Assembly: GCA_019914995.1 (NCBI GenBank)
Contig: CM034129.1
Coordinates: 8,115,725-8,179,724, forward strand
Source: Acanthochlamys bracteata
Lineage: Eukaryota > Streptophyta > Magnoliopsida > Pandanales > Velloziaceae
Length of the DNA: 64,000 bases
Direction: 5' to 3'
Part shown: positions 13,651 to 25,559 of the stretch, in pieces
Layout: the number at the start of each line of letters is the position of its first letter
Position numbering within the stretch: position 1 is the first letter of the stretch
The notes under the pieces: model-generated
Database searches by the model: none
Seen by the model: only the letters and a program-made list of their open reading frames with translations
Told to the model about the DNA's origin: nothing
Translations under genes and position numbers: made by a program

Positions 13651-16236
13651 CATATGTATACATATATATATATATGATTTCATATATATACATATAATAG
13701 GAGTATTCCTCACTCTTAGGGGCATCGATGGGGTGCTCCCCACTTAGAATGCTTTAAAGTAATCTCCACTGTTGAATTTGAGAAATTGTGAGTTTGGATC
13801 TCTGTGAAAAAATTATATAATTGGATAACGAATCGACCTCTTAATCAAGAGGCCATATATATCTTTTAGTTTTTTTTCTGTCATCTAATCAAGATGCCGG
13901 ATTATTGTTGATTCGTAGTATGAGTGGACCGAAATTTGATCATAGGGATTCGATTCATAATTCTTCATATCTAACTAGGACATGTTCTTCTATATATGGA
14001 TAAAGATAGGGGCACCCTCGATCCTTATGGGCACTTATAGAGCACTGTCTATTTAGAATAGTTCAAATTCGATTTCTACCGTTTGATTGAGTAAGAAAAT
14101 ATGTGATAAAATTTTAGATCAATTGGAACACGAATCGATTTCCATCTGACTTCTTAAACAAGAGTCAATATATATATTATTTAGTTTTTTTTTGTCATTT
14201 TTATTAATATGTCGAATGGAGGTTGATTAGCAGTTCGATTGCACTAAAATTTTATCACTAATATCCTGACACATAGTTCTTCATATTCAAAAGTGAAGAT
14301 TGAATTTGAAACATTCTATGTAAGGGTGCTGCATAAGTGCCCCTAAGATTAGGGTTATCCCTATCCTCTCTATATATGTGTATATATAGGCACTCCTGGC
14401 AATATATAGGCACTCCTTGACTCTAAATTTCGATCATCCGATCTTTTGATTGGGTGGTTGTGACTCAATCAAATTGTTGGAGCGTGGAAGGCAAACTCAT
14501 CAGTTTTTAAAAAAATACGGTGTGAAACATGACCGTCCGATTAAGATTAAATAGTCGAGATTTGGAGTATTGAAGTGCCTCTAAGATTGGGAGTGCCTAT
14601 ATTCTATAGGGTTAATAAATATGTATATATATTTAGTATTTGTATATGTATTTGTATATGTATAAGTATATATATCTAGATATATACATATGTATTTATA
14701 TTGTACTATGTTTATATACATATTTATATATACACATATATGTACATATGTATGTGTATGTATATATGTATGTATGTATTTATATACATACATATATATA
14801 ATTTTAGTAATATAAGTTAAAAGAAGGAATTCATCACTTAGAGACCATATCAATGGTTGAATGTGATGCAGCTTAATATCAAGAGTCCTTGTAGTGAAAT
14901 TCTCTTAAGGAGATTTTCTTTCATAAAGTACCAATTTATTTGCTCATTTCGAGCAAAATACAAACGGATATGATACTAGTTAAAATACGATACCTAAAAT
15001 TCATCTATTCTTACGAATAAAACTATGAACCAGCACATTTATAATTAGATTACTGAAGAATGATTTTGGCGCTCATTATCAAAGGTTCTATAGTTCGAAA
15101 GAGAAAGGGACCGAAGAAAGTTTTGAGTTGGACAAAGGGATCGGAGAAAGTGTTGGTCTTGTCGATGGTTTAGTTACAAGATTGACAAAAGTATGTATGT
15201 TTTCATATCGTAGTTACAATAATGTGTTTCTTAGTTGCAAGGTATGGTTGGAAAATGGGATTGTTGTAGTGCATGCTTGACACAAATGGACACTGCACTT
15301 CATTGACAATCCTTCGATATTTATCAGGACACTCAAATTGTTGTATCTACCTGAGACACTTTAAGTAAATTTTATTACACTTGTTAAACTATCTTAATGG
15401 CTAAAAATTTTATGTAGGGAACAATTGTACGAAAGAATGATGGAAAATTACTTGCTTATCTAACATGTTATCTAAAAGATGAAGAACTTATTATTTATCA
15501 AAGTATCATATATGTTTGTATCCAAGTGATGTTGTCTTTGGGTACACTTAAAAAGTTGAGTCCACGTAGAGGGACTCCAGCTTCTAACATGCATTTAATT
15601 TGAAATAGTATGTTTATAGGACATATAATTTGCTTGGATTAGTTATTTACATATTTTCATGCTAGGTGTGCTTGTATTTACTTTCGTCTTAGCAATATGT
15701 TTAGTCATGTGATGTCCTAAAGTACCTTAAAGGGCATTGTAATGTGTTTATTTTGTTATGGACATGTATCTACGTCAATACAAATGTTTTTTTGAGGCTA
15801 AGGGTTTAGAATTGCATCTTGGTGCAGAATAGATGCAATAAGAATAGAAATTATGTACGACATCACTTATTCCATATGCTGGTTTAAATAGGAATCAATT
15901 TCATGTATTAAGATTTTATCTTGCTTACGTTAAGTGTATTATTTTATTCTATGCTGCTAAAATTTTAGTGTATCTTTGCTTCTTGTTGATTTCTGCAGCT
16001 AATTCAAATGCTTTGAGGCTGAGCTGTGAACTCTTAAGGATCTTTGTTATAGGTATACATATTGCAACTTTTCCTGCAACTTATATAGTAAAATGGTTTC
16101 CGCTAATGTGATGTTGGAGTATGCGTTGATAGAGGCTGTACAACGAGCTACTACTATTGCTGAAGCAGAGGGCAGTAACAAAGTTGAACCTACACATTTG
16201 GAGAGGATACTTCCTCAGTTGCTTTTGGACTTTTAA
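6319..16236 (+). CDS. MHF2: CENP-X / MHF2 histone-fold protein (5 exons)
   Basis: Encodes a 99-aa CENP-X/MHF2 protein. In this family it pairs with CENP-S/MHF1 to form a histone-fold DNA-binding complex that acts with FANCM in fork repair and meiotic crossover control and sits at kinetochores. Exons read from splice sites: 6319-6339, 6420-6500, 7821-7860, 15999-16052, 16133-16236; all junctions are GT-AG and the frame stays open. Seen in the translation: MEENFDP, then DLIHSIFKLVWSRKA, a short acidic linker, SKKNRPTA, NALRLSCELLRIFV, and EAVQRATTIAEAEG..HLERILPQLLLDF before the stop. Length and the C-terminal PQLLLDF are as remembered for plant homologues. The unusual feature is intron 3 (7861-15998), about 8.1 kb for a 300-nt coding sequence and full of repeats. 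No lesion is seen; transcript support cannot be judged. Confidence 0.9.
7086..7538 (+). other. open frame inside CENP-X intron 2, probably not a gene
   Basis: A 150-codon frame within intron 2 (6501-7820). It contains a hydrophobic run but no motif I recognise, and the upstream and downstream CENP-X exons splice cleanly around it. It may be the remnant of an inserted element or chance. I see no other gene in this intron. Confidence 0.15.
8241..8760. repeat. diverged ~260-bp tandem duplication in CENP-X intron 3
   Basis: Two neighbouring segments, about 8241-8497 and 8498-8760, carry the same ordered words: GAACATGTTCA, AGGTNGGTTTCTNCAACTAGAT, GCATNATTG, and CCANATNAAATTAGC near the end. They differ at many bases, so the duplication is old. 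No open frame runs through either copy. Confidence 0.55.
11392..14607. repeat. series of about eight foldback MITEs separated by (TA)n, in CENP-X intron 3
   Basis: Successive units of ~220-600 bp at about 11400-11805, 11844-12259, 12277-12643, 12653-13000, 13013-13610 (internally expanded), 13697-13990, 13998-14372 and 14386-14607. Most open with GGATAGGGGCACC-like and close with GGTGCCCCTATCC-like sequence. Inside, the left arm carries a CACCGTTAGATATGAAGAAC-like word and CAATCGGAATACAAATCGAT, and the right arm carries their inverted counterparts, so each unit is nearly palindromic. In unit 2 the arms are ~155 bp with an 80-bp loop. Units are joined by (TA)n runs, as though each had inserted into TA-rich sequence next to the last. 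They are non-coding and differ clearly from one another, so they are not a young satellite. Micron-like TA-targeting MITEs behave this way; assignment to that family is inference. Confidence 0.7.
13612..13680. repeat. (TA)n microsatellite
   Basis: A long TA run interrupted by CATA/TATG variants, lying between two foldback units. Open frames across it translate to IYIYIY-type repeats and are not genes. Confidence 0.85.
14608..14812. repeat. TATG/TA-rich microsatellite
   Basis: Degenerate TATATG, GTATTTGTATATG and TATGTATG repeats that follow the last foldback unit. Simple sequence only. Confidence 0.75.
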
Positions 16237-19200
16237 GGTAACACATTAATATCTGTTTAAAAAGTATCCTATATTTCACTTTGTATGTTATCATTACCAA
16301 TGGCTATGGGTCAAATTTTTGTTAGATGGGCTTAAACTCAAACTTGAATTGATATTCAAAGATCCTAGTCAAGCCTAACTCACTGTGAGTATTGATTAAG
16401 TTTTAGACTTGGTCCATATTGTGTCGGATATTGGATTCTCAAGTTGAGATGCTCTTCTTTAGATTGTATACACTACTTTGTACATGAATCAGGTTGTTTG
16501 GATGAAACTGCCTATTATTATATCTTTTATGCAGAAATAATTAGTAAAGAAAACAAAATATTCTCATATATTTCTATATGTTTGTATTATCAACATTGAA
16601 TTAATTTCATTTACTTTATCTATAGTAAAATTGAAATTCACTACAAAAGTTTGTATTGAGAAATAAGGTAAGATACAATTATAAAGTGAACAAAAAAGAG
16701 AAAATTTCATTATTTCCCAAGTAACAAGTGAATGTTATTATGTCCAACATAACCAAATATTACTTTTTTCCATATAAATTGACACAAGTTCACTTCTCAT
16801 ATAAGAGACGTTTGGGAGTGCTTAAAATAAGACCTATTCTTAAAAGGAGCTTAATTTGAGACTTTTCGGAAAAGAGTTGGTTTTTACCTAAAAAGATAAT
16901 AAAAATTATACATATAAAAATTTTATGATGTACAATTCACTTATACTTTCTAACTTTTAATAAAATTTTAAAAAAATACTATACAAAATTTATCGAAAAA
17001 TGAGAAGTTGAAATGAAATGCTTTGCAAAACATGCCTAAATGAAAAAGCAAACCATAGGCGAACGATAGAAACTATTACATTATAAACCAAATGAAAGAG
17101 GTAGTTGTTTAAGCAGTGAAGCCATAACAAAGTATATCGAGTGAGAAATTCAAAATAAGTCATAATACCAAATAAGCGATGAAGTTATGTAATTAGGTTC
17201 ATTCATATGCAAAACCATATTGGAAAGCTCATCGTAAAGTCTAACACTATAGCTTTACTCTAGAAGTAGTTGTTTAGTCATCAATGTTGGGTTATATTAA
17301 AAAGTTTTGATGTTGATGAGTTTATAAACCCACCATGCAGTGCTCTTATAAAATACATAATTTAATAATTAAGTCATTATCAATGATAATAAGTAAAACT
17401 TATAATTAATTGTTACTTACAATAGTGGAGCAGGAGTCTATTGTTTTGGTCATCAAAATCATCTTGATTTCATATGCTTTAATCCATGCCACGTCCTACT
17501 GAGTAATAATAGTTTGAAGGTCCGATCTCACCTCGTGCAACATTTTAAGGTTATTTGAGAGTATCCAAAAAAATTATAATAGATATTTCTTACTTCTAAA
17601 TTGTTGAAATATAAGCATTTACTCACAAAGTTTAATAGATGTTCTTTAAAAATTTACTCACAAATTATTATAAATAGTTGATTTAAATTATCTTTCATTA
17701 TTTTAGTGCAATTAGAGATATAATAAATATATCTTTTTTGAGCAAATTGGAAGGCAATTATTCGTGTCTTAAAAAAATTAGGTTAAAAACTTACATGAAC
17801 GATTATTTTAAGCAAGAATAAAATGTTATCGAAATTAAATACCCAAAATATTTAGTTTCGCCATCTCCGAGCGCTATCTTCTATCTCCTCGTCTTTATAT
17901 CCCTTATCTTTCCCTCATCCGAATCTTCTAATCTCCTTTTCATCTCTCTTGTCTATCCTCTCATCTCTATCCCCCTTATCTTATCCTTCACAAAAATCCC
18001 TTTCTCGCTTTACAAATCCTCTCAATTCTCTTTAAAACTTTCGTAATCATTGTAATCTTTTGAACCACTGTAGTGAGATGAGTAAGAAATTAATTTTGTC
18101 GAAAGAAAAAAATGCTAAGTGAAATAGAGGAATCGAAATATATAAGGCATTGAAAGAAATTAAGCAAGATTCTTCACAATGGGAATGTGGGGCTTGATCA
18201 TCCTTCGTCATTACATTGAAGCTAGCATCCACCTCACTATTTAAGTTGATAGGGTTGAAATATTAGAAAACTCAAATGATGAGTCTGAACAAATTCAAAG
18301 CAAATCGTTATTATTTTTTATTTTATAATACTGCATAGAAGTCCACATCATATAGGAAAAAATAATTTTTTTCTCTTGAATCAAATAATACAAGAAATAA
18401 GCACTTATGTTGAAAAGGTTATAACTATATCCTCCTTTTAGCAGGGTGTTGTAGCTGATTAATAATGGAGAACCTTGCTTGCAGCTTGCATATGCTTGCT
18501 CTTTATGATCTTGTCCAGAGTGTTGTCATTATTAATGGTTTGGATTGTTTTCTCATACTTGATATTGTATGCGTCCACAAGTTAAAGTTAACAATCCGCT
18601 TGGTTAGGTGCTCCGAACAAACGTGCACTTGATATATGTACCAAGTAATCATGGGTTTGTAATTGCTTTACTAAAAGACATACATTCTTTTGAAAGTACT
18701 TGACACCCTTATAAAATATGTGGATTTACTTGGACATGAGGTGTCTATCCTATTAATTCGAAATCTTATCAAGTCTAATATCGGAAATGTTTGCATCCTC
18801 TAACAAATGTATCCTGCAAGAGATATCGATCAAGCTAAGTACTTCTCCAAAATGAAATTGATTAAGGTGTAGTACAGAATAATATTTTGTCAAATTTCTT
18901 ATTGTCTCGGATTTGCTCGTTTGATAGTTTGAAATTTTATGACGTTTAAATTGAGTCCATCTAAATGCAGTTGTAGTTGATGTTCTTATTAAGAGATGAG
19001 GGAAGATGAAGTTTCAAATTCTAACTGTGAAGTGTTTTTCTCGAATTTCTTTGATGCCTTATATTCAAATTGTTATGCTTCAACTAATTTTTTTTCCGAC
19101 AAACAATTGATTTATGATCCGTTTTGCTATAGTTGTTTAGAAGATTACAATGGTTCTAAAAGTTCTAGAAGGGAGAGAATCTATTAAGTGGGAAGAGGGA

Positions 19201-19394
19201 GATCTTAACAATTAAGGTAAAGTAAAGTGGGAGAGGTTAAGGAGAACGAGATTGGGAGATGGAAGATAAAGGCTGGACATGATGTGAACACTCTCAACTT
19301 GGGGTTAAACCTAATGTTGGTTGGACCAAATTAAGATCGACTCTTAAATAACCTAAACTAATATAGTAAATCCGATTATTAGAGATACATAATA
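16237..19394. other. intergenic region downstream of CENP-X
   Basis: No gene is recognised. It contains a MITE-like copy at 16805-17040 and a strongly pyrimidine-rich stretch at about 17865-18050 (TCTCCT/TATCTC words on the plus strand). The short open frames in both strands have no family character. Confidence 0.55.
16805..17040. repeat. MITE-like repeat, copy 3
   Basis: Has the same word order as the copies at 2185 and 3595: GTTTGGGAG start, GAGCTTAATTTGAG, AAAGAGTTGGTTTTTACC, a TATAAAAATTTTATGATGTA core, GAGAAGTTGAAATG and an AAACATGCC end. Confidence 0.4.
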
Positions 19395-20470
19395 TCAAAC
19401 TAGGTTAAGTAGAAGTCTAATTGGTTTGTACATTTTATGCACACGAGTTAAGATTAATCCAATTGATTTGATAGTTTGTAAATAGGCCTACCTTTAGCCA
19501 AATTGGCTTATATACTATACAAATGTGGTCAAGATTAATCTAATTGGCTTATAAACAATACAATTATTCAAGAGTAGTCTAATTAATTCATACACTATAT
19601 ACATGGATCAACATTAATCGCACTGACTTGTTATTATGCAAATAGGTCAAGATTGAGTTTAATTAGCTTGTACACTATAAGAGATTAGTTTAAGTGACTT
19701 GTACTATCTAAAATGCATCAAGTGTTTGGGGGCGTTTGGCACTCCATTAAATTTCAACTTCTCGTTTCCTGATAAACTTCTACGGTATTTACTTTTTTTT
19801 AAAAAAATTAGAAGGCACAGGTATATTGTGCGTCATAAAATCTTTATATGCATAATATTTATTATTTTTTGAGGTAAAAGAGCCAAACTCGTTTTTCAAA
19901 ATGCTTCGGAATAAGTTTATTTTTATAAAAATTTCTTTTTTTAAGTACACCCAAATGACCCTTGAGTCTAGTCCTCTTGTGTACTATGCAAATGGGTCAT
20001 GTAGTAGTTCGATTGGCTTCTACACTATACAAATGTTTCAAACTTTAGTCTAATTGGCTTGTCCGATATAAAAATATGTTGAGTGGTCTATACAAATGGC
20101 TTAGTCAAATTGGCTTATGTACTATATAAATGGGTCGAGATTAATGTAATTGACTTTTACACTATGAAAGTGCATCAAGTTTTCGGAAAACTAAGTTGAT
20201 ACTATACAGATGGGTCGAGTATTAGTTCATTTGGCTTGACACTACACACATACGTTATGAATTAATCTAATTGACTGGTACACTATAAAAATGCATCAAG
20301 TATTTAGTCCAACTGGCTTATATGCTATACAAATGCATCAACTTTTAGTCAACTTGCCCTATATTTGGCCTATATTATATATGCACTTGCATCAAGATTA
20401 GTCTAATAAACTTTTAAACTATAAAAATACATTAGCTATTAGTCCAATTGGATTTATCACCTACATAGCA
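19395..20470. repeat. degenerate ~50-bp minisatellite, interrupted by a MITE
   Basis: About fifteen to twenty degraded copies of a ~45-60-bp unit. Recurring words are AAGATTAGTCTAATTGG, GGCTTGTACACTATA, CAAATGGGTCAAG and AATGCATCAAGT. Copies vary in length and sequence, so the array is old. It is split at about 19729-19961 by an unrelated ~235-bp block. No open frame follows the repeat period. Confidence 0.65.
19729..19961. mobile_element. MITE-like repeat, copy 4 (inverted)
   Basis: Opens GGGCGTTTGGCAC and closes CACCCAAATGACCC, imperfect inverted repeats. Read on the minus strand it resembles the blocks at 2185, 3595 and 16805, sharing an AAACGAGTTTGGCTCTTTTACC-like start zone and TGACGCACAATATACC. 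It interrupts the minisatellite, so it arrived after that array formed. The border bases TTG on both sides could be a 3-bp duplication, but this is weak. Confidence 0.45.
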
Positions 20471-23129
20471 AAAAGGAAGCCTAATTATAGTTGGTGTCGA
20501 TCGAGGTTGAAAATGCTTATACAAAAGAAAAAGAGGGAAATTATCTGCTTTGTTGTCAATTCAAATTCAGTTGTCAAATCTTAAAATTGTATCTGAAACT
20601 ATTTAGCAACTGCGCGTCAGTACTTGAACCTGAAATTCAGATTAGAAACCAACAGTTACATTCTGGTTTTCAGTTTGGTGCGGCTTGAAACATATAGTGA
20701 ACATCCCTAGTTAAAAAGAGAGAAACAGTGGTTTTATTATTTATGACATCATGACATTATGTTACAAGATCTAATTCTAAATGGCCAACGCAAAGTAGTT
20801 GGAATTATATTTAGGGAGTTATATTTTGATTTAAACCTCTGCATGTTTCTATTTGGAATCTAATAATGGACTGTTTTTCAATCTTTCTCTATTTACTATA
20901 TTTATTTTCTTCTGCATTGAAACACTGGTTTTTCTCATTGTTGTTTTCTTTCTTCCTTATGATCTGTTTGTTCTTTTATGTCATTTTTTCTAATGCTTAG
21001 TGCAACCATCGATTTTTCAAAGAAGTGATTTTAAATGACAATTGTATTTTTGAGTATCCTATGCCATTTTTTTATGCAGAAAATAAGATCACTCTGTTTC
21101 AATTTCCTTTTGTTATTGTTACTTGTTGGTAGACTTATTTCCTCCTTTTGGATAGATGGGGAAAATTACTTCCAACTAGATAAAAAATTACTTGTAGAAA
21201 AGATTCACAAAAACAAACATCCAGTCCTATAGAAATGCCCTTAAAGATGTATGAATAGAATTGCATTAAGTGATAGCATAAAGATGTGATTGAGAAGGAA
21301 TGTTCATTGCTTATTGAAACTCAAATTACTGAAACTTTGTAGAATTTGCAGCTATGACTTGTCTTGGTTAAGTCAATTATATAGTTTGTAAACCGTAGGT
21401 AGTACCAGGTTATGTTTTAAGCTGTTTCTTGAAATTGATCTTTGTAGATGAGATGGCATTTGTGCAACATCGAGAAAAAAAGCTTGCGACTGCAATTGTT
21501 CTTCTGCAAAATGTCCTTTCTCTTTCCTCGTGCAGTTTATTTAAAATTAACTAAGATCTTGTATCTAAGAAATTTAAAGGGAAAAAAAAGGAAGAACTTT
21601 GTATTTCAGAAAAACATAGTACAATCTTTTGATGAAATAGGCTCCAGTTTGTTCCTTTATAGCACTAATGTTGATTGTTTGCAGCATATATTCATGTTAA
21701 TTTTTTTTGTTCACATACATACAGATGCTAGAAATCTTCAAGATTATGAGTAACTTCCTCTTTGTCCACGTCCCAGCAAAGTCATCTAGCCTGCTGCTGA
21801 CTCTGGATATCGCTTCTGCTTCCGGTTGTATGAAGTAACTCTTGTTTAGAGATTTGTCAATGAAGAGGACTGACAGAATTACTCAAAGCTGTGGTTGCAC
21901 TTACTACTGCAACTAGTCTAGGTATTCTAAGTTATCAAGGAACCTGATGCACCACTGACATTTTTGTCTCAGTAGCAAATGTACTCTTAGCATGGGTATA
22001 ATTCATTCTGCACCCTTGAGATCGAGGGCTTGATTCCTTAGTTGCACCAAGTGCAATGTTGCTGATGTGTGGGTGATAATGCTTGCTCAGCATGTGAAGG
22101 ATGAAATTGCTCATGTATGCTTTTATCTTACTAGATTCAATATTGCACTTGAAGAACATACTAGGGAATGAAGAAGTTTGTGGTGGGGTGGTTTACACAA
22201 TAATTCATGAGGATGTCTTTTGACGAAGAGAGCTGTGTCTTTTGATCCGACTGGTGGGGTGCTTCAACTGGTTCAGCTAATGACAAAGAAAGCTGTGTCT
22301 TTTGATCGATCATAAGTTGGTTAGAGTTGGTCCCATTGCTCCGCGATCCTCCTTGTGCAGTGCTGGTCTTTAATGTCTGAATATGATAGGATACCAAAGA
22401 GCATATGCTCGAGCATTGACATCCTAATCATCTTATTCCAGTATTCTTATGAAAGAACGCCAGATAAAGTGCAGTATCCAGGAAAGAATCATGCAGAAAA
22501 AGGCACTTGATTAGTACTTGCCGGTCCAGTTAGGGCCTTTGCGATTTTAGATATATGGCTCTTGATTAATCCTTCTTACCAAAAGATGAAAGCAAGCTGT
22601 TACGGGGCTCAGCATTTTTTGCTGTCGCCCTAGGTCCTTTTTCTCTACGCTTTCTATTGTTTGGTGTGTGCGCTGCTGTGCATGCGTGGGAGACGGGTAG
22701 AGGGAGTTACCTTGTTCATGTACTTGGGGTCTCAATAGTATTCGTTTTACTTGGGAGTTGGCATCGACTTCGTTGTTTCTTTATCTGGTCAATGAAAGTG
22801 TCTTCGTCCATCTTGAAAATTATGGTTTGGAAAATAGGATTGTGGTGTGTTGAGGTCTTCTTGTCACTGTACAAGCTGAAAAAAGTGATCAATCTAATTA
22901 TCTCTTTCAAATCAAAAGGTCGTCGCTTTTTTTTGTTTTCTGGACATGCTTTTCAACAAGGCTAACATTTGGCGGAAAGATCTTGATCTTTGCCATAGGA
23001 AATGTATCTCATAATTCCTAATCAGCCTTTTCTTCGTATATGCAGCAACTCAAATTCTCAGACATGCATGTACCTTTAGGGGAGAAATCCTTAAACTGTA
23101 AAACTCAGTGTCCACTGTTATCAAGTACC
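20471..23129. other. gene-poor region with one exon-like stretch
   Basis: No complete gene is recognised. At about 21447-21520 a TTTGTAG acceptor-like site precedes a frame reading EMAFVQHREKKLATAIVLLQ, which looks like real coding sequence, but the frame soon closes and I cannot place the family or find convincing partner exons. From 21,750 to 22,400 several frames show short amphipathic stretches broken by stops, perhaps a decayed gene. The rest looks non-coding. Confidence 0.35.
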
Positions 23130-24414
23130 ATGGCAGCAGCTATGGCCAACTGTGTCTAGCCGTCCTGGTTGTCTTGCTATCGAGGAGGATCGTTGTAACC
23201 TTTCCCGTTTCACTCTTCTTACCCGTTTATGGAGACCATGTCTATGACGCCTATGCCCGGCGCAGACTCTGATGCGTCAGGTTCAGACGAAATGCGTCCC
23301 AGTCATTACGGTGCCAAGGTTGTAGCCAGGGACTCCGTCTTTAGCTTACTGGTGGGTATCTTAATCGGCCTACTACTCTTCTTCGCATTCCTCTAGGTGA
23401 AGAACCGTAAGACAAAAGCTTTGACGATTTACAGCACACTCATCAAGAAGGCTAAGGACTTGGAGTTCTTACTATGGGACGATGGACTAGACAGGTTGGA
23501 TTTGATCGGTGAGGGCGGTTCCGGTCAGGTTTTCAAGGCACAGCTCCCTGGAACATCAAAGGGGCCGGGAAAGTTGCTTGCTATCAAGCGGATCATGAAG
23601 CCTTCTATTGGGAGGGTGCGGGGTCTTCAACCTGGTGGTGATCACGAGACAAATTTGCTCGACAAGTGGATGCAACAAACACATTCTGAGATCAAGACAA
23701 TGGCTCAGGCGCGGCATCGCAACCTCCTGCCACTTCTGGCGCACGTCAGGCGACCTGAGAGGCACTATCTAGTTTACGAGCTCATGAAAAATGGAAGTTT
23801 GCGTGATGCACTACGGGATGCAGCAAACGGGAGGCGGGAACTAGGTTGGCCTATTCGGATCAATATAGCACTAGGAGTTGCTTCAGGACTAGAACATCTA
23901 CATCACCACCACCACCCCTCGTATTATCCACCGTGATCTAAAGACCGCAAATATCCTTCTTGACGAGAACATGGAAGCCAAGATCACTGACTTTGGCCTT
24001 GCAAAGCGGGTCAAAGATGCATACACCCACATGACTACTTCAAAGGTAGCCGGAACAATAGGTTACATCGCACCGGAGTACTACCAGATTATGAGGCTAA
24101 CTGAAAAGTGTGACATGTATAGTCTAGGTGTAGTACTGATGTCGCTCGTGGTGGGCAAGGAGCCAACTGATGAATTTTTCATGGAAGCTGAGCATATAGG
24201 AGTCGTCGGATGGGTGAGAAATGCGATGAAGGAGGAGAACGCGACGGAGATGGTTGTCGACCGGAAGCTGAAGGGTAGAGGGCATGATTTGCAGATATTG
24301 TCCGTGCTCAAACTGGCATGCTTGTGCACTGCCGACAACCCTAAGGATCGTCCAAGTAGCAAGGAAGTGAGATTAATGTTGAACGTTATCAATTCTGATC
24401 TCAAATGTTCATAA
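23130..24414 (+). pseudogene. SOBIR1-like receptor kinase pseudogene without LRRs
   Basis: A broken relative of the intact kinase at 25560-27497. A start at 23130 gives MAAAMA; the signal-peptide-like continuation (LCLAVLVVLL) lies in another frame. From about 23229 a frame leads into a membrane span, LLVGILIGLLLFFAFL, which ends at an in-frame TAG at 23394-23396. The kinase then runs from 23397: KNRKTKA, STLIKKAKDLEFL, glycine loop GEGGSGQVFKA, lysine in LAIKRIM, LVYELMKNGSL. At the CCCC run 23915-23918 one extra C shifts the frame just before the catalytic loop; the other frame continues IIHRDLKTANILL, DFGLAK, GYIAPEYYQ to the TAA at 24412-24414. So there are at least two frame breaks and one stop. 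The pyrimidine-rich ...CCTCTAG at 23394 could instead be a splice acceptor, which would explain the stop but not the kinase frameshift. There is no intron at the point where the neighbour has one. It is tail-to-tail with the neighbour. Confidence 0.75.
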
Positions 24415-25559
24415 ATACTGTGCCAATAAATACTTGAAAATGTTCAGCATGCTCTTTATTCTAGATGAATAAAGATTTTTTGTAGCCAACTTGGATCTTT
24501 TGTTATTAATAACATCGTGTTTTTTTACGAGTTGTATCTCTTGTTCAAAATTTGTAATGACCTGTGAAAGTGGTTTATTGAACCAACGTAACTTCGCATC
24601 ACTCTGGATGATATATTAATATCGAGATACATATAGTTGAAGCGTTCTTTAAAACATACACCAAGAATGCACCATATAGAACTGAAAATCTTTACTTTTT
24701 CCAGCATGTTTTTTTGTCGCCATTTATTGACTTGAATATTGAATAGTCAGTCTCCTGAAGAAAAGTCGTTCTAGTTGGTCAAGGTTTTTCGTTTTGTCCA
24801 CCTTTTGCCGAGTGGAGTTTTCTCCTTCTGTTTGTTTGCCATATTCTGCTGCAACGTTTTCTCAGTAGATAAAACATGTTTGGACGTTCTGTCTTTAGTC
24901 GTTACTATCCTCGACAGAATGAGCCCAACCTTGGTCTGGGTCGTGACTCTATAATATATAGAATATGAAAATATTATAGAAATTCTTTATATGATATATA
25001 TTTGTGAAAAATCTGAAGATTGAATTTGAAGAATTGTCAATATATACACCATCAATTAGATCATAAAATGTGGTAAGATTTAAAAATCTTTACAGAACCT
25101 TGTGTTGTTTCATTTTCTGGTCTGTCAATCTCTTTATGTTTCCTTTTTTTTTCTGTGAAATCTCTTCGTGCAAGATGAATTAGCTTTGATTGTGAATATC
25201 ATGTATGAAGTCTGTTGGTTTTATCGTTAGGCATCTAAAAATTTTCATTAAGAAAAAACATGGACAAGAAATAGATTAATTAAATCAGAAAAGGTGATGG
25301 AAACAAATGATTCTATAAAGATTAAAATCACAGCACATGTCATGATTTAATTGTCGTCTATATAGTGGAGTAGAGAATATGGTACAGACGACTTGGTTCT
25401 CTATATTATATATAATATGGAACCATTCTTCGCAGATGATCTGGAATCAAGCAAGCGCGTAGCGAAACAATGAGAAAGCATCGACCTGATTGAACAAATT
25501 AAACCCAAATAACATTTCAAAATACAATTACTGCGTACGTATTCTGGGATTGGTGAATG
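24415..25559. other. spacer between the two convergent kinase copies
   Basis: 1.1 kb of AT-rich DNA holding the 3' ends of both kinase loci. No gene, tRNA or clear transposon is visible. An AATAAA-type word lies just after the pseudogene stop, near 24424. Confidence 0.5.

Noticed and set aside
13456-13747. Overlapping 93-95-codon frames on both strands
   Set aside because: They run through the (TA)n tract and translate to IYIYIY repeats; the surrounding DNA is foldback MITE.
11392-14607. CRISPR-like array
   Set aside because: Units are palindromic, hundreds of bases long and diverged, with TA-tract separators; this is a plant nuclear genome.
14581-14853. 90-codon minus-strand frame
   Set aside because: Made of TATG/TA microsatellite (YIHTYIHTHTY); low complexity only.
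22657-22965. 102-codon frame with hydrophobic runs
   Set aside because: No family features; overlapped by an equally long frame on the other strand; codon pattern looks random.
23394-23396. TAG taken as certain proof of a nonsense mutation
   Set aside because: The preceding pyrimidine-rich CCTCTAG could be a splice acceptor, so the pseudogene call rests mainly on the C-run frameshift and the broken signal peptide frame.
24081-24404. 107-codon minus-strand frame
   Set aside because: It is the antisense of the second half of the SOBIR1-like pseudogene kinase.
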